Origin: Lachnospiraceae bacterium
Lineage (GTDB): Bacteria > Bacillota > Clostridia > Lachnospirales > Lachnospiraceae
Assembly (NCBI GenBank): GCA_902363825.1
Contig: CABJBK010000005.1
Span: 124,001-188,000, forward strand
DNA: 64,000 nt
Direction: 5' to 3'
Shown here: piece after piece, positions 33,840 through 44,939 of the stretch
How the letters are laid out: each line of letters begins with the position of its first letter
Numbering within the stretch: position 1 is the stretch's first letter
Notes under the pieces: model-generated
The model's input: the letters and a program-made list of their open reading frames with translations, nothing else
Databases searched by the model: none
What the model was told of the DNA's origin: nothing
Translations under genes and position numbers: made by a program

Positions 33840-34868
33840 TTAACACATTTCAGCGATATCGTAGATCAGACGCTCGGAATCTTCCCATCCAAGGCAAGGA
33901 TCCGTAATGGATTTTCCGTAAATGTGTTCTCCGATCTTCTGGTTGCCAGGTTCAATGTAACTTTCGATCATGACACCCTTTACCATCTTTCTGATCTCAT
34001 CGGATAACTGACGGTTGTGCATGACTTCTTTTACGATACGGATCTGTTCTTTGTATTTCTTGCCGGAATTGGAGTGGTTTGCATCAACCACAGCAGCAGG
34101 ATTTTTTAAATCCATCTTGTCATACATTTCGATCAGGCGCATGATGTCTTCGTAATGGTAATTCTGGGTTGCGTTTCCGTGTTTGCTGACTGCACCGCGG
34201 AGTACGACGTGCGTGAGGTCGTTTCCGGTTGTCTCCACTTCGAAACCACGGTAGGTGAAGTGGTGCGGATGCTGTGCGGCGTAAACAGAATTTAACATAA
34301 CTGAGAAATCACCGCTGGTCGGGTTTTTCATACCGGAAGCAACATCGAAACCGCTGACGGTGAGACGGTGCTGCTGATCTTCTACAGAACGTGCGCCGAT
34401 GGCAACGTAGGAGAGGAGATCTTCAACATATCCCCAGTTTTCCGGATACAGCATTTCGTCTGCGGAAGTAAGACCGCTTTCTTCGATGGCACGGATGTGC
34501 ATTTTACGCATGGCAATGAGACCCGCGATCATGTCCGGTGCTTTTTCCGGATCCGGCTGTGTTGCGATTCCCTTATAGCCTTCGCCGGTGGTTCTTGGCT
34601 TATTGGTGTAAATACGTGGGATGATGATCAGACGATCCTTTACCTTTTCCTGTACGGCAGTCAGACGGCTGACATAGTCGCAGACCGGATCTTCACTGTC
34701 TGCGGAGCACGGTCCGATGACAACGAGAAAACGATCATCCTTTCCGGTCAGCACATCGCGGATCATGGCATCACGTTCTTTCTTCAAAGCGGTCAGCTTG
34801 TCGGAAAGCGGATATTCCTTTTTGATTTCCTCCGGTGTCGGTAATTGGTTTAAGTAGGTGAAACTCAT
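33840..34868 (-). CDS. aroF: 3-deoxy-7-phosphoheptulonate synthase (class I DAHP synthase)
   Basis: A 342-residue class I DAHP synthase of the AroF/G/H type. It condenses phosphoenolpyruvate and erythrose-4-phosphate as the first step of aromatic amino acid synthesis. Motifs: LVVIGPCSADSEDP, PRIYTNKPRTTGEGYKG, SGMKNPTSGDF and VDANHSNSGKKYKEQ. The start is the internal Met of MSFTYLNQLPTPEE (34868), 8-11 nt from AGGAG; a longer frame begins within the leader. It is monocistronic on the minus strand with a promoter at 34934-34962. Confidence 0.95.
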   Translation of the reverse strand: MSFTYLNQLPTPEEIKKEYPLSDKLTALKKERDAMIRDVLTGKDDRFLVVIGPCSADSEDPVCDYVSRLTAVQEKVKDRLIIIPRIYTNKPRTTGEGYKGIATQPDPEKAPDMIAGLIAMRKMHIRAIEESGLTSADEMLYPENWGYVEDLLSYVAIGARSVEDQQHRLTVSGFDVASGMKNPTSGDFSVMLNSVYAAQHPHHFTYRGFEVETTGNDLTHVVLRGAVSKHGNATQNYHYEDIMRLIEMYDKMDLKNPAAVVDANHSNSGKKYKEQIRIVKEVMHNRQLSDEIRKMVKGVMIESYIEPGNQKIGEHIYGKSITDPCLGWEDSERLIYDIAEMC

Positions 34869-34933
34869 GTTTGTATCTCCTTTTGTATTCTTATAGATTC
34901 TTTTCTTATTTTTATACATGTGAACCAATGCAT

Positions 34934-34962
34934 ATCTTAAAATATTATGGCACGGTTGTCAA
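34934..34962 (-). promoter_or_regulatory. promoter of aroF
   Basis: On the minus strand TTGACA (34962-34957) and TAAGAT (34939-34934) are spaced 17 bp. The leader of about 60 nt shows no obvious attenuator or T-box. Confidence 0.6.
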
Positions 34963-34976
34963 TGATCTATCCGGTT

Positions 34977-35261
34977 TTAAAGCCGTCCTTTTGCCCATTC
35001 GTCCGGAGCGGCGGCATACTGTTTATTCAGCCATTTGCAGGCGTTTGCGATCCCGTCCTCGGAAAAATCAAAATCCTTTGCAGTTTTTTTCTCATCGGAA
35101 ACCACGTCAAAGCAGTACGGTCCCGGAAATACCGTGGCACGCAAAATGTTTTTTTCATCCTGCTCGATGCGTTCGATGCGGTAATGCATTCCCTGATAAC
35201 TTCCGGAAAAATGTGTTTTTTTGTAAAAAGGGATAGTAAAAAGATCCTTGCGTTCTATCAT
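34977..35261 (-). CDS. conserved hypothetical protein, 94 residues
   Basis: A small soluble protein starting MIERKDLFTIPFYKKTHFSG, with AAAAAGGAAG upstream. The middle reads GMHYRIERIEQDE and FPGPYCFD, and the end ACKWLNKQYAAAPDEW. I recall similar short proteins in other Lachnospiraceae but no function; no catalytic motif is visible. It precedes aroF on the same strand but aroF has its own promoter in the 108-nt gap. It is divergent from uppP. Confidence 0.8.
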   Translation of the reverse strand: MIERKDLFTIPFYKKTHFSGSYQGMHYRIERIEQDEKNILRATVFPGPYCFDVVSDEKKTAKDFDFSEDGIANACKWLNKQYAAAPDEWAKGRL

Positions 35262-35382
35262 ATTAAGACTTCCTTTTTCTGACCATGAATGGTATGATTA
35301 TGAGTGCTTATCGACAAAAGATATTTGATGTCTGCATTATTATAATATAACATGATACAGAAAACAAGAAAGGAAACGACAG

Positions 35383-36246
35383 ATGGAAATGATGGAATTA
35401 CTAAAGGTGGTGCTTTTTGGCATCGTGGAAGGGATTACGGAATGGCTGCCGATCAGCAGCACCGGACATATGATACTTTTAAATGAAGTGGTATCTTTGC
35501 ATGTCTCAGATGAATTTTACAGTATGTTTCAGGTTGTGATACAGCTTGGCGCTATTCTGGCGGTTGTGCTGCTCTTCTTTAAACAGATCTGGCCCTTTGG
35601 CAGAAAGAATAATGAGGAACCGCTCACAGCGCATGGAGCAGGAGCCTGGATCAAAACCGATATTTTTAAGCTCTGGTTTCGTATTCTGGTGTCCTGCGTC
35701 CCTGCGGCAGTTGTGGGAATACTTTTTGATGACATATTAGAGGAAATGTTCTATAACTACAGGACGGTAGCGATTATGCTGATCCTGTTCGGTGTTGCGT
35801 TCCTTATCGTTGAAAACCGAAATCATGGGAAAAAAGCGCAGGTTACTTCATTAAAAGACATTACATACAGACTTGCGTTCTGGATCGGAATGTTTCAGCT
35901 GATCGCCGCAATATTTCCGGGTACCTCCCGTTCGGGCGCGACGATCGTCGGCGCGTTATTGCTTGGCGTTTCAAGAACAGTTGCGGCAGAATACACCTTC
36001 TTTCTGGCAATCCCGGTCATGTTCGGGGCGAGCCTGCTAAAACTCGTGAAATTCGGTCTGGCATTCTCAGCCGCAGAGACCGCGATCCTGCTTACCGGTA
36101 TGGTGGTCGCGTTTGTGGTATCCTTAATCGTGATCCGCTTTTTAATGGGATATATCAAAAAGCACGATTTTAAAGTGTTTGGCTGGTATCGGATCATTCT
36201 TGGCGCGATCGTGCTTTTATGCGGAGTATGCGGATTGCTTCCGTAA
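35383..36246 (+). CDS. uppP: undecaprenyl-diphosphatase (BacA/UppP type)
   Basis: A 287-residue membrane phosphatase that recycles undecaprenyl diphosphate for cell-wall synthesis and gives bacitracin tolerance. The two catalytic blocks are EGITEWLPISSTGHM (residues 16-30) and the FPGTSRSGATIVGALLLG loop; about eight membrane helices are predicted. AAAGGAAAC precedes the ATG, and a second in-frame ATG at 35392 is possible. Confidence 0.95.
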   Translation: MEMMELLKVVLFGIVEGITEWLPISSTGHMILLNEVVSLHVSDEFYSMFQVVIQLGAILAVVLLFFKQIWPFGRKNNEEPLTAHGAGAWIKTDIFKLWFRILVSCVPAAVVGILFDDILEEMFYNYRTVAIMLILFGVAFLIVENRNHGKKAQVTSLKDITYRLAFWIGMFQLIAAIFPGTSRSGATIVGALLLGVSRTVAAEYTFFLAIPVMFGASLLKLVKFGLAFSAAETAILLTGMVVAFVVSLIVIRFLMGYIKKHDFKVFGWYRIILGAIVLLCGVCGLLP

Positions 36247-36283
36247 CTGGAAAAAAATCTCTGCCGGGAACGGGGAATATGGC

Positions 36284-36312
36284 TTGACTTTTCTTACTGA
36301 AATTGTTACTAT
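36284..36312 (+). promoter_or_regulatory. promoter of tRNA-Arg
   Basis: TTGACT (36284-36289), 17 bp, TACTAT (36307-36312). The precursor leader contains an inverted repeat GTTAC-ATATG-GTAAC. Confidence 0.65.
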
Positions 36313-36364
36313 GTAAAAGTCGCTTGTTACATATGGTAACGGGCAGCTTATACTTTTGGGATAT

Positions 36365-36436
36365 GCAACTGTAGTCTAATGGATAGAACGTAGGACTCCG
36401 ACTCCTATAATGCGGGTTCGATTCCCGCCGGTTGCA
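36365..36436 (+). tRNA. tRNA-Arg (anticodon CCG)
   Basis: Cloverleaf: acceptor GCAACTG/CGGTTGC (one G-U), anticodon stem TAGGA/TCCTA with loop CTCCGAC (anticodon CCG after T33), T-arm GCGGG-TTCGATT-CCCGC and discriminator A. CCA is not encoded. The D-stem (GTCT/GAAC) has a mismatch but the loop AATGGATA is normal. It reads CGG codons. A T-run follows directly, and the next gene starts 85 nt later. Confidence 0.93.
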
Positions 36437-36521
36437 TATTTTTTGGAAGAAAAATAGTAGAAGAGACAATCTGTTTTGGATAAATTCGCACAGGGAGAAC
36501 GTCAGGAGGAAGCAGAGTCAT

Positions 36522-37874
36522 ATGAGTTCAGAAGATAATAAGAAAAATGAAAATAAATCAGTTTTAAAAAAAGAAAACAGCCCTAAGAAGAGTCAGAAAA
36601 ACAGCACAGAGGCTGTTTTAAATTTTATTCAGGCAAATCTGAAATACATTGCAGGAGCTGCGGTATTAGTAATTTTGATCGTGGTTCTTCTGGTTTACAC
36701 CGGGAAACAGGGCGGAAATAGTGGAAGCAATGCGGCAGATACCACAGAGATCAGCGGAGCAGAAGGAACGTATGAGGTAGACTCCAACGAAGAGATCAAT
36801 ACCCTGATCACAAATTATTTCAATGCATACGCAAATGGAGATACCGATACGATCGCCACACTTGCGACACCGTTGTCCGATCTGGAGAAGAGTTATATTT
36901 CCATGTACAGCCAGTATGTGGAAGCATATCAGAGCATACGATGCTATACCAAACAGGGACTGGATGACAAGTCTTATCTCGTATCGGTTTATCTGGAGAT
37001 GAAGTTCGCGGGAGTAGATACGGTTGCGCCGGGACTCAGTTTCTTTTATGTACAGACCAACGATGACGGAAGCCTTTACATTAACAACGCTTACAGCTAT
37101 TTCAACCTGAATATGTTAGAAAACAATCCGGATGCGGCATATCCGTTGGATGATAATGTAAAGAAACTGATCGATAAATTTGAAAAACAGGATGATGTGG
37201 TAGCGCTTCTTGCGGATGTCCAGTCGAAGTATGAGACAGCGTTATCGGCAGACGCAAATCTTGCAACAATGGCAAATACAACACTTGCGGATGCTTATAA
37301 TGCGTGGGCGGCAACGATCAATTCTTCTGCACCGGCTGCGGAAGCGGATACGACAGCGCAGGCGGAAACACCGGCAACTGAGGCACCGGCAGCAGAACCT
37401 GTACCGGAAGCAGAGACTCCGGCAGCGGAGACACCGGCAGATACAAGTGGAGTTACGGCGGCGAATGATACCGTATATGCACTGGATACCGTGAATATCA
37501 GATCAGAAGCAAATGAGTCAGGATCTGTGGTAGGCCGTGCGACCGTAGGAACATCCTTTACCAGAACCGGAACCACCGCAGACGGATGGAGCCAGGTGGA
37601 ATATAACGGAACCACCGCATATATCAAGAGTGATTATTTGACCACGGATGCGTCACAGACTTCCGGACAATCACAGAATACTGCGGCTGCGGGCGAGAGC
37701 GTTCGTTTGTCAGATACAACCAATATCCGTTCATCCATGAGCGAGACAGCCGATCGTGTCGGAGTTGCTTATTCGGGTGAGACGGTAAAAGTGATTGAAA
37801 GTTATGCAGAAGGCTGGAGCAAAGTCGAGTGGAATGGAAAAACCGGATATATTAAGACGGATTTATTGCAGTAG
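36522..37874 (+). CDS. membrane-anchored protein with two SH3b domains
   Basis: A 450-residue protein. A charged cytoplasmic N-terminus (about 35 residues) leads to one transmembrane helix (IAGAAVLVILIVVLLVYTG). An extracellular NTF2-like region (about 80-270: INTLITNYFNAYANGDTDTI) is followed by a Pro/Ala/Glu-rich linker and two bacterial SH3 domains (NIRSEANESGSVVG and NIRSSMSETADRVG). SH3b pairs bind peptidoglycan or peptides. I infer an envelope role; no catalytic domain is seen. The start ATG 36522 follows AGGAGG (12-nt spacing); a longer frame would begin inside the tRNA gene and is rejected. Confidence 0.82.
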   Translation: MSSEDNKKNENKSVLKKENSPKKSQKNSTEAVLNFIQANLKYIAGAAVLVILIVVLLVYTGKQGGNSGSNAADTTEISGAEGTYEVDSNEEINTLITNYFNAYANGDTDTIATLATPLSDLEKSYISMYSQYVEAYQSIRCYTKQGLDDKSYLVSVYLEMKFAGVDTVAPGLSFFYVQTNDDGSLYINNAYSYFNLNMLENNPDAAYPLDDNVKKLIDKFEKQDDVVALLADVQSKYETALSADANLATMANTTLADAYNAWAATINSSAPAAEADTTAQAETPATEAPAAEPVPEAETPAAETPADTSGVTAANDTVYALDTVNIRSEANESGSVVGRATVGTSFTRTGTTADGWSQVEYNGTTAYIKSDYLTTDASQTSGQSQNTAAAGESVRLSDTTNIRSSMSETADRVGVAYSGETVKVIESYAEGWSKVEWNGKTGYIKTDLLQ

Positions 37875-37887
37875 AACAAAGCAGACA

Positions 37888-37917
37888 GGCGGAGGCTTCA
37901 TGGTCTCCGCCGTTTTT
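37888..37917 (+). terminator. terminator after the SH3b protein
   Basis: GGCGGAG-N10-CTCCGCC followed by GTTTTTC. Confidence 0.85.
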
Positions 37918-37952
37918 CACTTTGCGGAAGTTTACGGTGGATGGGAGAGTTT

Positions 37953-40711
<2,759 letters not shown>

Positions 40712-40727
40712 AGGAGCGTGTTTTGGT

Positions 40728-41660
40728 ATGCCAATTAAAATTCAGGGGGATCTCCCGGCAAAGGAGATTTTAGAAAAGGAAAATATATTTGTCATGGATG
40801 AAAACAGAGCGGCACATCAGGATATCCGTCCGATCGATATCGCAATTTTAAATCTGATGCCGTTAAAGGAAGATGCGGAATTACAGCTTTTACGTTCGCT
40901 TTCCAATACGCCGCTTCAGGTGGATGTGACATTTCTTGCAGTCTCATCCCATGAGTCCAAGAATACATCACAGAGCCATCTCAATAAGTTTTATCTGACT
41001 TTTGAAGATGTGAAATACCGCTCATTTGACGGAATGATCATCACCGGAGCACCGGTGGAGCAGATGCCTTATGAGGATGTGGATTACTGGGAAGAAGTAT
41101 GCAAGATCATGGAGTGGACAAAAACGCATGTGACTTCAACGCTGCATCTCTGCTGGGGCGCGCAGGCGGGACTCTATTATCATTATGGAATCCCGAAGCA
41201 TGACCTCGAAAAAAAGAAATTCGGGATTTTCCGCCATCATGTTATGAACCGTAAGATTCCGCTGGTGCGTGGGTTTGATGATTACTTTTATGCGCCGCAT
41301 TCGAGACACACAGAGGTGCGCAGGGAAGACATCGAAAAGATACCGGAACTCACGATCCTCGCTGAGTCAGATGAGGCGGGCGTTTTCCTCGTGACGGATC
41401 CGGAAGGCAAGAAGATCTTTGTGATGGGACACCCGGAATATGACAGACTGACACTTGACGCAGAGTATAAGCGTGATAAGGAAAAAGGACTGCCGATCGA
41501 TCTGCCGGTCAATTATTATCCGGATGATGACTGCACGAAGCGTCCGTATCTGCTGTGGCGTTCCCATGGAAATATTCTCTATGCGAACTGGCTCAATTAT
41601 TATGTATACCAACAGACACCGTATGACTTTATCAATACGGCGGAGATTATTGGGAAATAG
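40728..41660 (+). CDS. metA: homoserine O-acetyltransferase (MetA family)
   Basis: A 310-residue MetA-family enzyme activating homoserine for methionine synthesis. The nucleophile is C142 in LHLCWGAQA, with H235 and E237 in MGHPEYD. Residue 111 is Glu (GAPVEQM); in this family Glu111 selects acetyl-CoA whereas Gly111, as in E. coli, selects succinyl-CoA. The enzyme is therefore probably an acetyltransferase despite the common name homoserine O-succinyltransferase. It follows ligA after 16 nt with AAGGAGCG upstream. Confidence 0.93.
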   Translation: MPIKIQGDLPAKEILEKENIFVMDENRAAHQDIRPIDIAILNLMPLKEDAELQLLRSLSNTPLQVDVTFLAVSSHESKNTSQSHLNKFYLTFEDVKYRSFDGMIITGAPVEQMPYEDVDYWEEVCKIMEWTKTHVTSTLHLCWGAQAGLYYHYGIPKHDLEKKKFGIFRHHVMNRKIPLVRGFDDYFYAPHSRHTEVRREDIEKIPELTILAESDEAGVFLVTDPEGKKIFVMGHPEYDRLTLDAEYKRDKEKGLPIDLPVNYYPDDDCTKRPYLLWRSHGNILYANWLNYYVYQQTPYDFINTAEIIGK

Positions 41661-41693
41661 AAGGTAAAAGATAAAATAATTTAAAAAAGTGGC

Positions 41694-41722
41694 TTGACTT
41701 TTCCAGAAATCCTCATTATTAT
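41694..41722 (+). promoter_or_regulatory. promoter of the MATE exporter
   Basis: TTGACT (41694-41699), 17 bp, TATTAT (41717-41722), about 36 nt before the start codon. Confidence 0.65.
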
Positions 41723-41757
41723 GTTTAAACAGAATATGAGAAAAGAAGGAATCGGAT

Positions 41758-43113
41758 ATGGGAAAAAGTGCTACTAAGGATATGACTGCAGGGGCTCCGT
41801 TAAAGCTGATCCTGCAGTTTTTTGTGCCGATGTTTTTCGGAATGCTTTTTCAGCAGTTCTATAATATGATGGACACCATCATCGTCGGAAAGGCGCTTGG
41901 TGTCAATGCGCTTGCGGCGGTAGGTGCGACGGGGTCGATCAATTTCATGATCATCGGATTCTGCATGGGCGTTTGCAGCGGGTTTGCGATACCGGTTGCG
42001 CAACGTTTTGGAGCGGGCGATTACCATGCGCTGCGCAAATATGTGGCGAACAGTGTATGGCTTTCCGCAATCTTTGCAGGTGTGATGACGGTGGTGGTAT
42101 GTGTGCTGTGCAGACAGATCCTGCTTTGGATGCGCACCCCACAGGATATTTTTGACGGGGCATACAGCTATATCTTTGTTATCTTTGTAGGAATACCGGT
42201 TACTTATTTATATAATCTGCTCTCCGGGATCATCCGTTCACTGGGGGACAGCAGATCACCGTTGATCTTTCTGGTATTTTCATCCCTCCTTAATATTGCG
42301 CTGGATCTGCTCCTGATTTTGTCCTTTCATCTTGGTGTGGCGGGCGCTGCGTACGCGACCGTGATCTCGCAGGCGGTTTCCGGTGTGCTTTGCCTGATCT
42401 ATATGCGAAAGAAATTTGAAGTCTTAAAGATGACAAAAGAGGAATGGCGGATGGAGCGCGGCTATATGCTGCATTTATGCAATATGGGAATTCCGATGGG
42501 ACTTCAGTATTCCATTACGGCGATCGGCAGCGTGATCTTACAGACCGCGGTGAATACGCTTGGCTCTACAGCTGTCGCTTCGGTAACGGCGGGAAGCAAA
42601 GTGGGGATGTTTTTTGCGTGCCCGTTCGACGCAATGGGAGCGACCATGACTACATATGCGGGACAGAATGTGGGCGCAGGAAAGGTTGACCGTGTAGGCA
42701 GGGGAATGAAAGCATGCTGTATCATAGGAGCGGTCTACTCGGCGGCGGCATTTGTGGTGTTATACTTTTTCGGAGAACAGGTTTCTCTGTTATTTGTCGA
42801 TGCCGCAGAGCAGGAGATCCTGCACAACTCCTGGCTGTTTTTGACTATCAACGCCGCGTTTTACCTGCTGCTTGCGTTGGTTAATATTGTCCGTTTTACG
42901 ATACAGGGAATGGGATTCAGTTATCTTGCGATTCTTGCGGGGGTGTGTGAGATGGCGGCGAGAAGTGTGGTCGGAATCTTTTTTGTGCCGCTCATCGGTT
43001 ACAAGGCAGCCTGCTTTGCGAGCCCGATGGCATGGCTCTGTGCGGATCTGTTTCTGATCCCGGCATTTATGTATGCATCCAAGACATTGAAAAGGCGGCT
43101 GCAGGATCAGTAG
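41758..43113 (+). CDS. MATE-family efflux transporter
   Basis: A 451-residue membrane protein with about 12 helices and MATE signatures: LILQFFVPMFFGMLFQQFYN at the N-terminus, VGKALGVNALAAVGATGSI, and the repeated-half equivalent (MGLQYSITAIGSVILQTAVN, GAGKVDRVGRGMKA). MATE proteins export cationic drugs or metabolites using sodium or proton gradients; the substrate is not predictable. It has its own promoter; the hypothetical gene downstream starts 43 nt later without a terminator between. Confidence 0.93.
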   Translation: MGKSATKDMTAGAPLKLILQFFVPMFFGMLFQQFYNMMDTIIVGKALGVNALAAVGATGSINFMIIGFCMGVCSGFAIPVAQRFGAGDYHALRKYVANSVWLSAIFAGVMTVVVCVLCRQILLWMRTPQDIFDGAYSYIFVIFVGIPVTYLYNLLSGIIRSLGDSRSPLIFLVFSSLLNIALDLLLILSFHLGVAGAAYATVISQAVSGVLCLIYMRKKFEVLKMTKEEWRMERGYMLHLCNMGIPMGLQYSITAIGSVILQTAVNTLGSTAVASVTAGSKVGMFFACPFDAMGATMTTYAGQNVGAGKVDRVGRGMKACCIIGAVYSAAAFVVLYFFGEQVSLLFVDAAEQEILHNSWLFLTINAAFYLLLALVNIVRFTIQGMGFSYLAILAGVCEMAARSVVGIFFVPLIGYKAACFASPMAWLCADLFLIPAFMYASKTLKRRLQDQ

Positions 43114-43156
43114 AAGATCCGGGAAAAAGAAATGAAATAAGGAAAGTTGGTTATTC

Positions 43157-43903
43157 ATGAAAAGCGTAGAAAAAAAGGTGGATTTTAACGCGCATATAGC
43201 GGATATACAGGTATCGCTGATCCGTGAGGAAGGAAAAAACTATGCGCAGATCGCGTGTAAAAATGTTTCAGGAAAGATTATTACCCGGATCTCTTTTTGG
43301 GCAAGCGGGACGGATTATTTCGGAGATGCCATAAAAACAGAAGATGGAACGGATTTTGTGATTACACAGAACGGATTATCTTTAAAGCCGGGCGAATCTA
43401 TGGAACCCTGCCGCATAGAGATCAATGATGAGATCCGCAACCTGGATTTGAAAGAAAAAGAAGTGGAATTCGCGGACGGAGCCTGCGAAGCCTATGCGGG
43501 GGCGGAGGAACATATCTACCATGCGGACTGCTTTATGGAAGACAGTTACTGGGACAAACCGGAGCTTGATATCTTAAAAAAGATAGATGTGCGTTTTTGC
43601 AGTTATCCGAAAGAGACGGCAGTGGGATGGCTGTGCGCGTGTGCATATTTAAACCGGACGGACCGAAGTGTCTGCGGCGGCTGCGGACATAACAAAAATG
43701 AAGTCTTCCTCACCTGCAGCAAAGAAGCGGTTGCAAAGCAGAAACAGGCGGATCAGGAAGCGTTCGAGGAGAAAATGCGGCAGATGGAAGCACACAGAAA
43801 GAAAGTTGACCGGATCGAAACGGCAAAATTTTTTGCAGAGGTGTTACTGACTTTACTGCTTTTGTTTCTGGCAGGTTATCTGTTTTTCCACTTTCGCAAA
43901 TGA
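43157..43903 (+). CDS. uncharacterised membrane protein with a RanBP2-like zinc finger
   Basis: A 248-residue protein I do not recognise. Residues about 1-100 look like a beta-rich domain (KNYAQIACKNVSGKIITRIS, GLSLKPGESMEPCRIEIND). Residues about 157-180 read GWLCACAYLNRTDRSVCGGC, followed by G; the W-x-C-x-C-x3-N-x6-C-x2-C spacing is that of a RanBP2-type zinc finger, though the first Cys pair is closer than usual. A charged coiled segment (QADQEAFEEKMRQMEAHRKK) precedes a C-terminal membrane helix (FAEVLLTLLLLFLAGYLFF), so it should be tail-anchored with the finger in the cytoplasm. It may be co-transcribed with the MATE gene. Confidence 0.75.
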   Translation: MKSVEKKVDFNAHIADIQVSLIREEGKNYAQIACKNVSGKIITRISFWASGTDYFGDAIKTEDGTDFVITQNGLSLKPGESMEPCRIEINDEIRNLDLKEKEVEFADGACEAYAGAEEHIYHADCFMEDSYWDKPELDILKKIDVRFCSYPKETAVGWLCACAYLNRTDRSVCGGCGHNKNEVFLTCSKEAVAKQKQADQEAFEEKMRQMEAHRKKVDRIETAKFFAEVLLTLLLLFLAGYLFFHFRK

Positions 43904-43908
43904 AAATG

Positions 43909-43937
43909 TTTTCAAAAAGTAAATAATCTGTTATAAT
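43909..43937 (+). promoter_or_regulatory. promoter of the Asp23-family gene
   Basis: TTTTCA (43909-43914), 17 bp, TATAAT (43932-43937). Confidence 0.5.
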
Positions 43938-44001
43938 AAAACAGACAATAGAAACAGAGTGCTGTTTCGCAGATGGATAATAAGTTCAGGAGGCAGAAGC
44001 T

Positions 44002-44379
44002 ATGGCGGAAGAAAGAAAGATTTTTAAAATAAAAGAAGACAATCTCGGTGAAGTGCGTATTGCGGATGAAGTAGTTGCAATTATCGCAGGACTTGCCGCA
44101 ACCGAAGTGGAGGGCGTAAGCTCCATGGCAGGAAATATCACGAACGAACTGGTCAGCAAACTGGGTATGAAAAACCTTTCCAAAGGCGTCCGTGTTGAGG
44201 TGTTAGACGGAAGCGTGGAAGTAGAAGTTGCGCTCAACATCGCGTATGGATTTGCAATCCCGGATGTTTCGGCAAAGGTTCAGGAGAAAGTGAAAACTGC
44301 GATCGAAACAATGACCGGACTGAATGTTGCGCTTGTCAATGTGCGTATTGCAAGTGTTGATATGGGCGGCAACAAATAG
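44002..44379 (+). CDS. Asp23/Gls24-family envelope stress protein
   Basis: A 125-residue Asp23/Gls24 (YloU-like) protein: GEVRIADEVVAIIAGLAATE, then the family block VEGVSSMAG, and VEVALNIAYGFAIPDVSAKV. Members are abundant cytoplasmic or membrane-associated proteins linked to envelope homeostasis. AGGAGG precedes the start. It directly precedes nusB, as in many Clostridia and Bacilli, though a terminator lies between them here. Confidence 0.92.
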   Translation: MAEERKIFKIKEDNLGEVRIADEVVAIIAGLAATEVEGVSSMAGNITNELVSKLGMKNLSKGVRVEVLDGSVEVEVALNIAYGFAIPDVSAKVQEKVKTAIETMTGLNVALVNVRIASVDMGGNK

Positions 44380-44411
44380 TACTTTTTAATTATGCATTCA
44401 TGTTGTATAAT

Positions 44412-44439
44412 AAAGGATGTCGAAAATGACATCCTTTTT
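44412..44439 (+). terminator. terminator after the Asp23-family gene
   Basis: AAAGGATGTC-GAAAAT-GACATCCTTTTT, a 10-bp perfect stem with T-run. A TATAAT (44406-44411) abuts its 5' side but has no good -35. Confidence 0.88.
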
Positions 44440-44540
44440 CGTTTCATAAGGGGAATCCTGTCGCATTAACGCGGCAAAGCGAAAGATTCCATGGAACGGA
44501 CCCGCCTGGGTGGGATGATAGAGAATAGAAAGGAAATCAT
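44440..44540 (+). other. structured nusB leader, function unknown
   Basis: The 101 nt between the terminator and nusB contain GGAATC (44452-) pairing with GATTCC, enclosing TCGC/GCGG, and then ACCC-GCCT-GGGT. No known riboswitch consensus was recognised. The element may simply carry the nusB promoter; none is clear. Confidence 0.3.
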
Positions 44541-44939
44541 ATGAGCAGGAGAGAATTAAGAGAACAGATATTTCGGATTTTGTTCCGCGTGGAATTTCAT
44601 GATCCAAAGGAGTACGAGGAACAGAGAGAGCTGTTTTTCGCATTGGAGGAAGGAGAGGCTTCCGAGAAAGATATTTCCTATGTCAATGACAAAGCAGAGG
44701 ATATCATCGCCCATCTTCCGGAAATTGATGAGGCAATCAATGCGGTGGCAAAAGGATGGAAGACAAGCCGCATGGGAAAAGTGGATCTTACGATCATCCG
44801 CCTTGCGGTGTATGAACTGAAATATGAAGAAGACATTCCGACCGGGGTAGCCATCAACGAGGCAGTTGAACTTGCAAAGAAATATGGTACGGACACATCT
44901 TCTTCTTTCGTGAACGGAGTACTGGCGAAACTGGCATGA
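44541..44939 (+). CDS. nusB: transcription antitermination factor NusB
   Basis: A 132-residue NusB: SRRELREQIFRILFRVEF at the N-terminus and the conserved C-terminal half (GWKTSRMGKVDLTIIRLAVY, PTGVAINEAVELAKKYG, FVNGVL). With NusE it binds boxA RNA to prevent premature termination of rRNA transcripts. It is the first gene of a long unit; its TGA overlaps the ATG of xseA. Confidence 0.96.
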   Translation: MSRRELREQIFRILFRVEFHDPKEYEEQRELFFALEEGEASEKDISYVNDKAEDIIAHLPEIDEAINAVAKGWKTSRMGKVDLTIIRLAVYELKYEEDIPTGVAINEAVELAKKYGTDTSSSFVNGVLAKLA

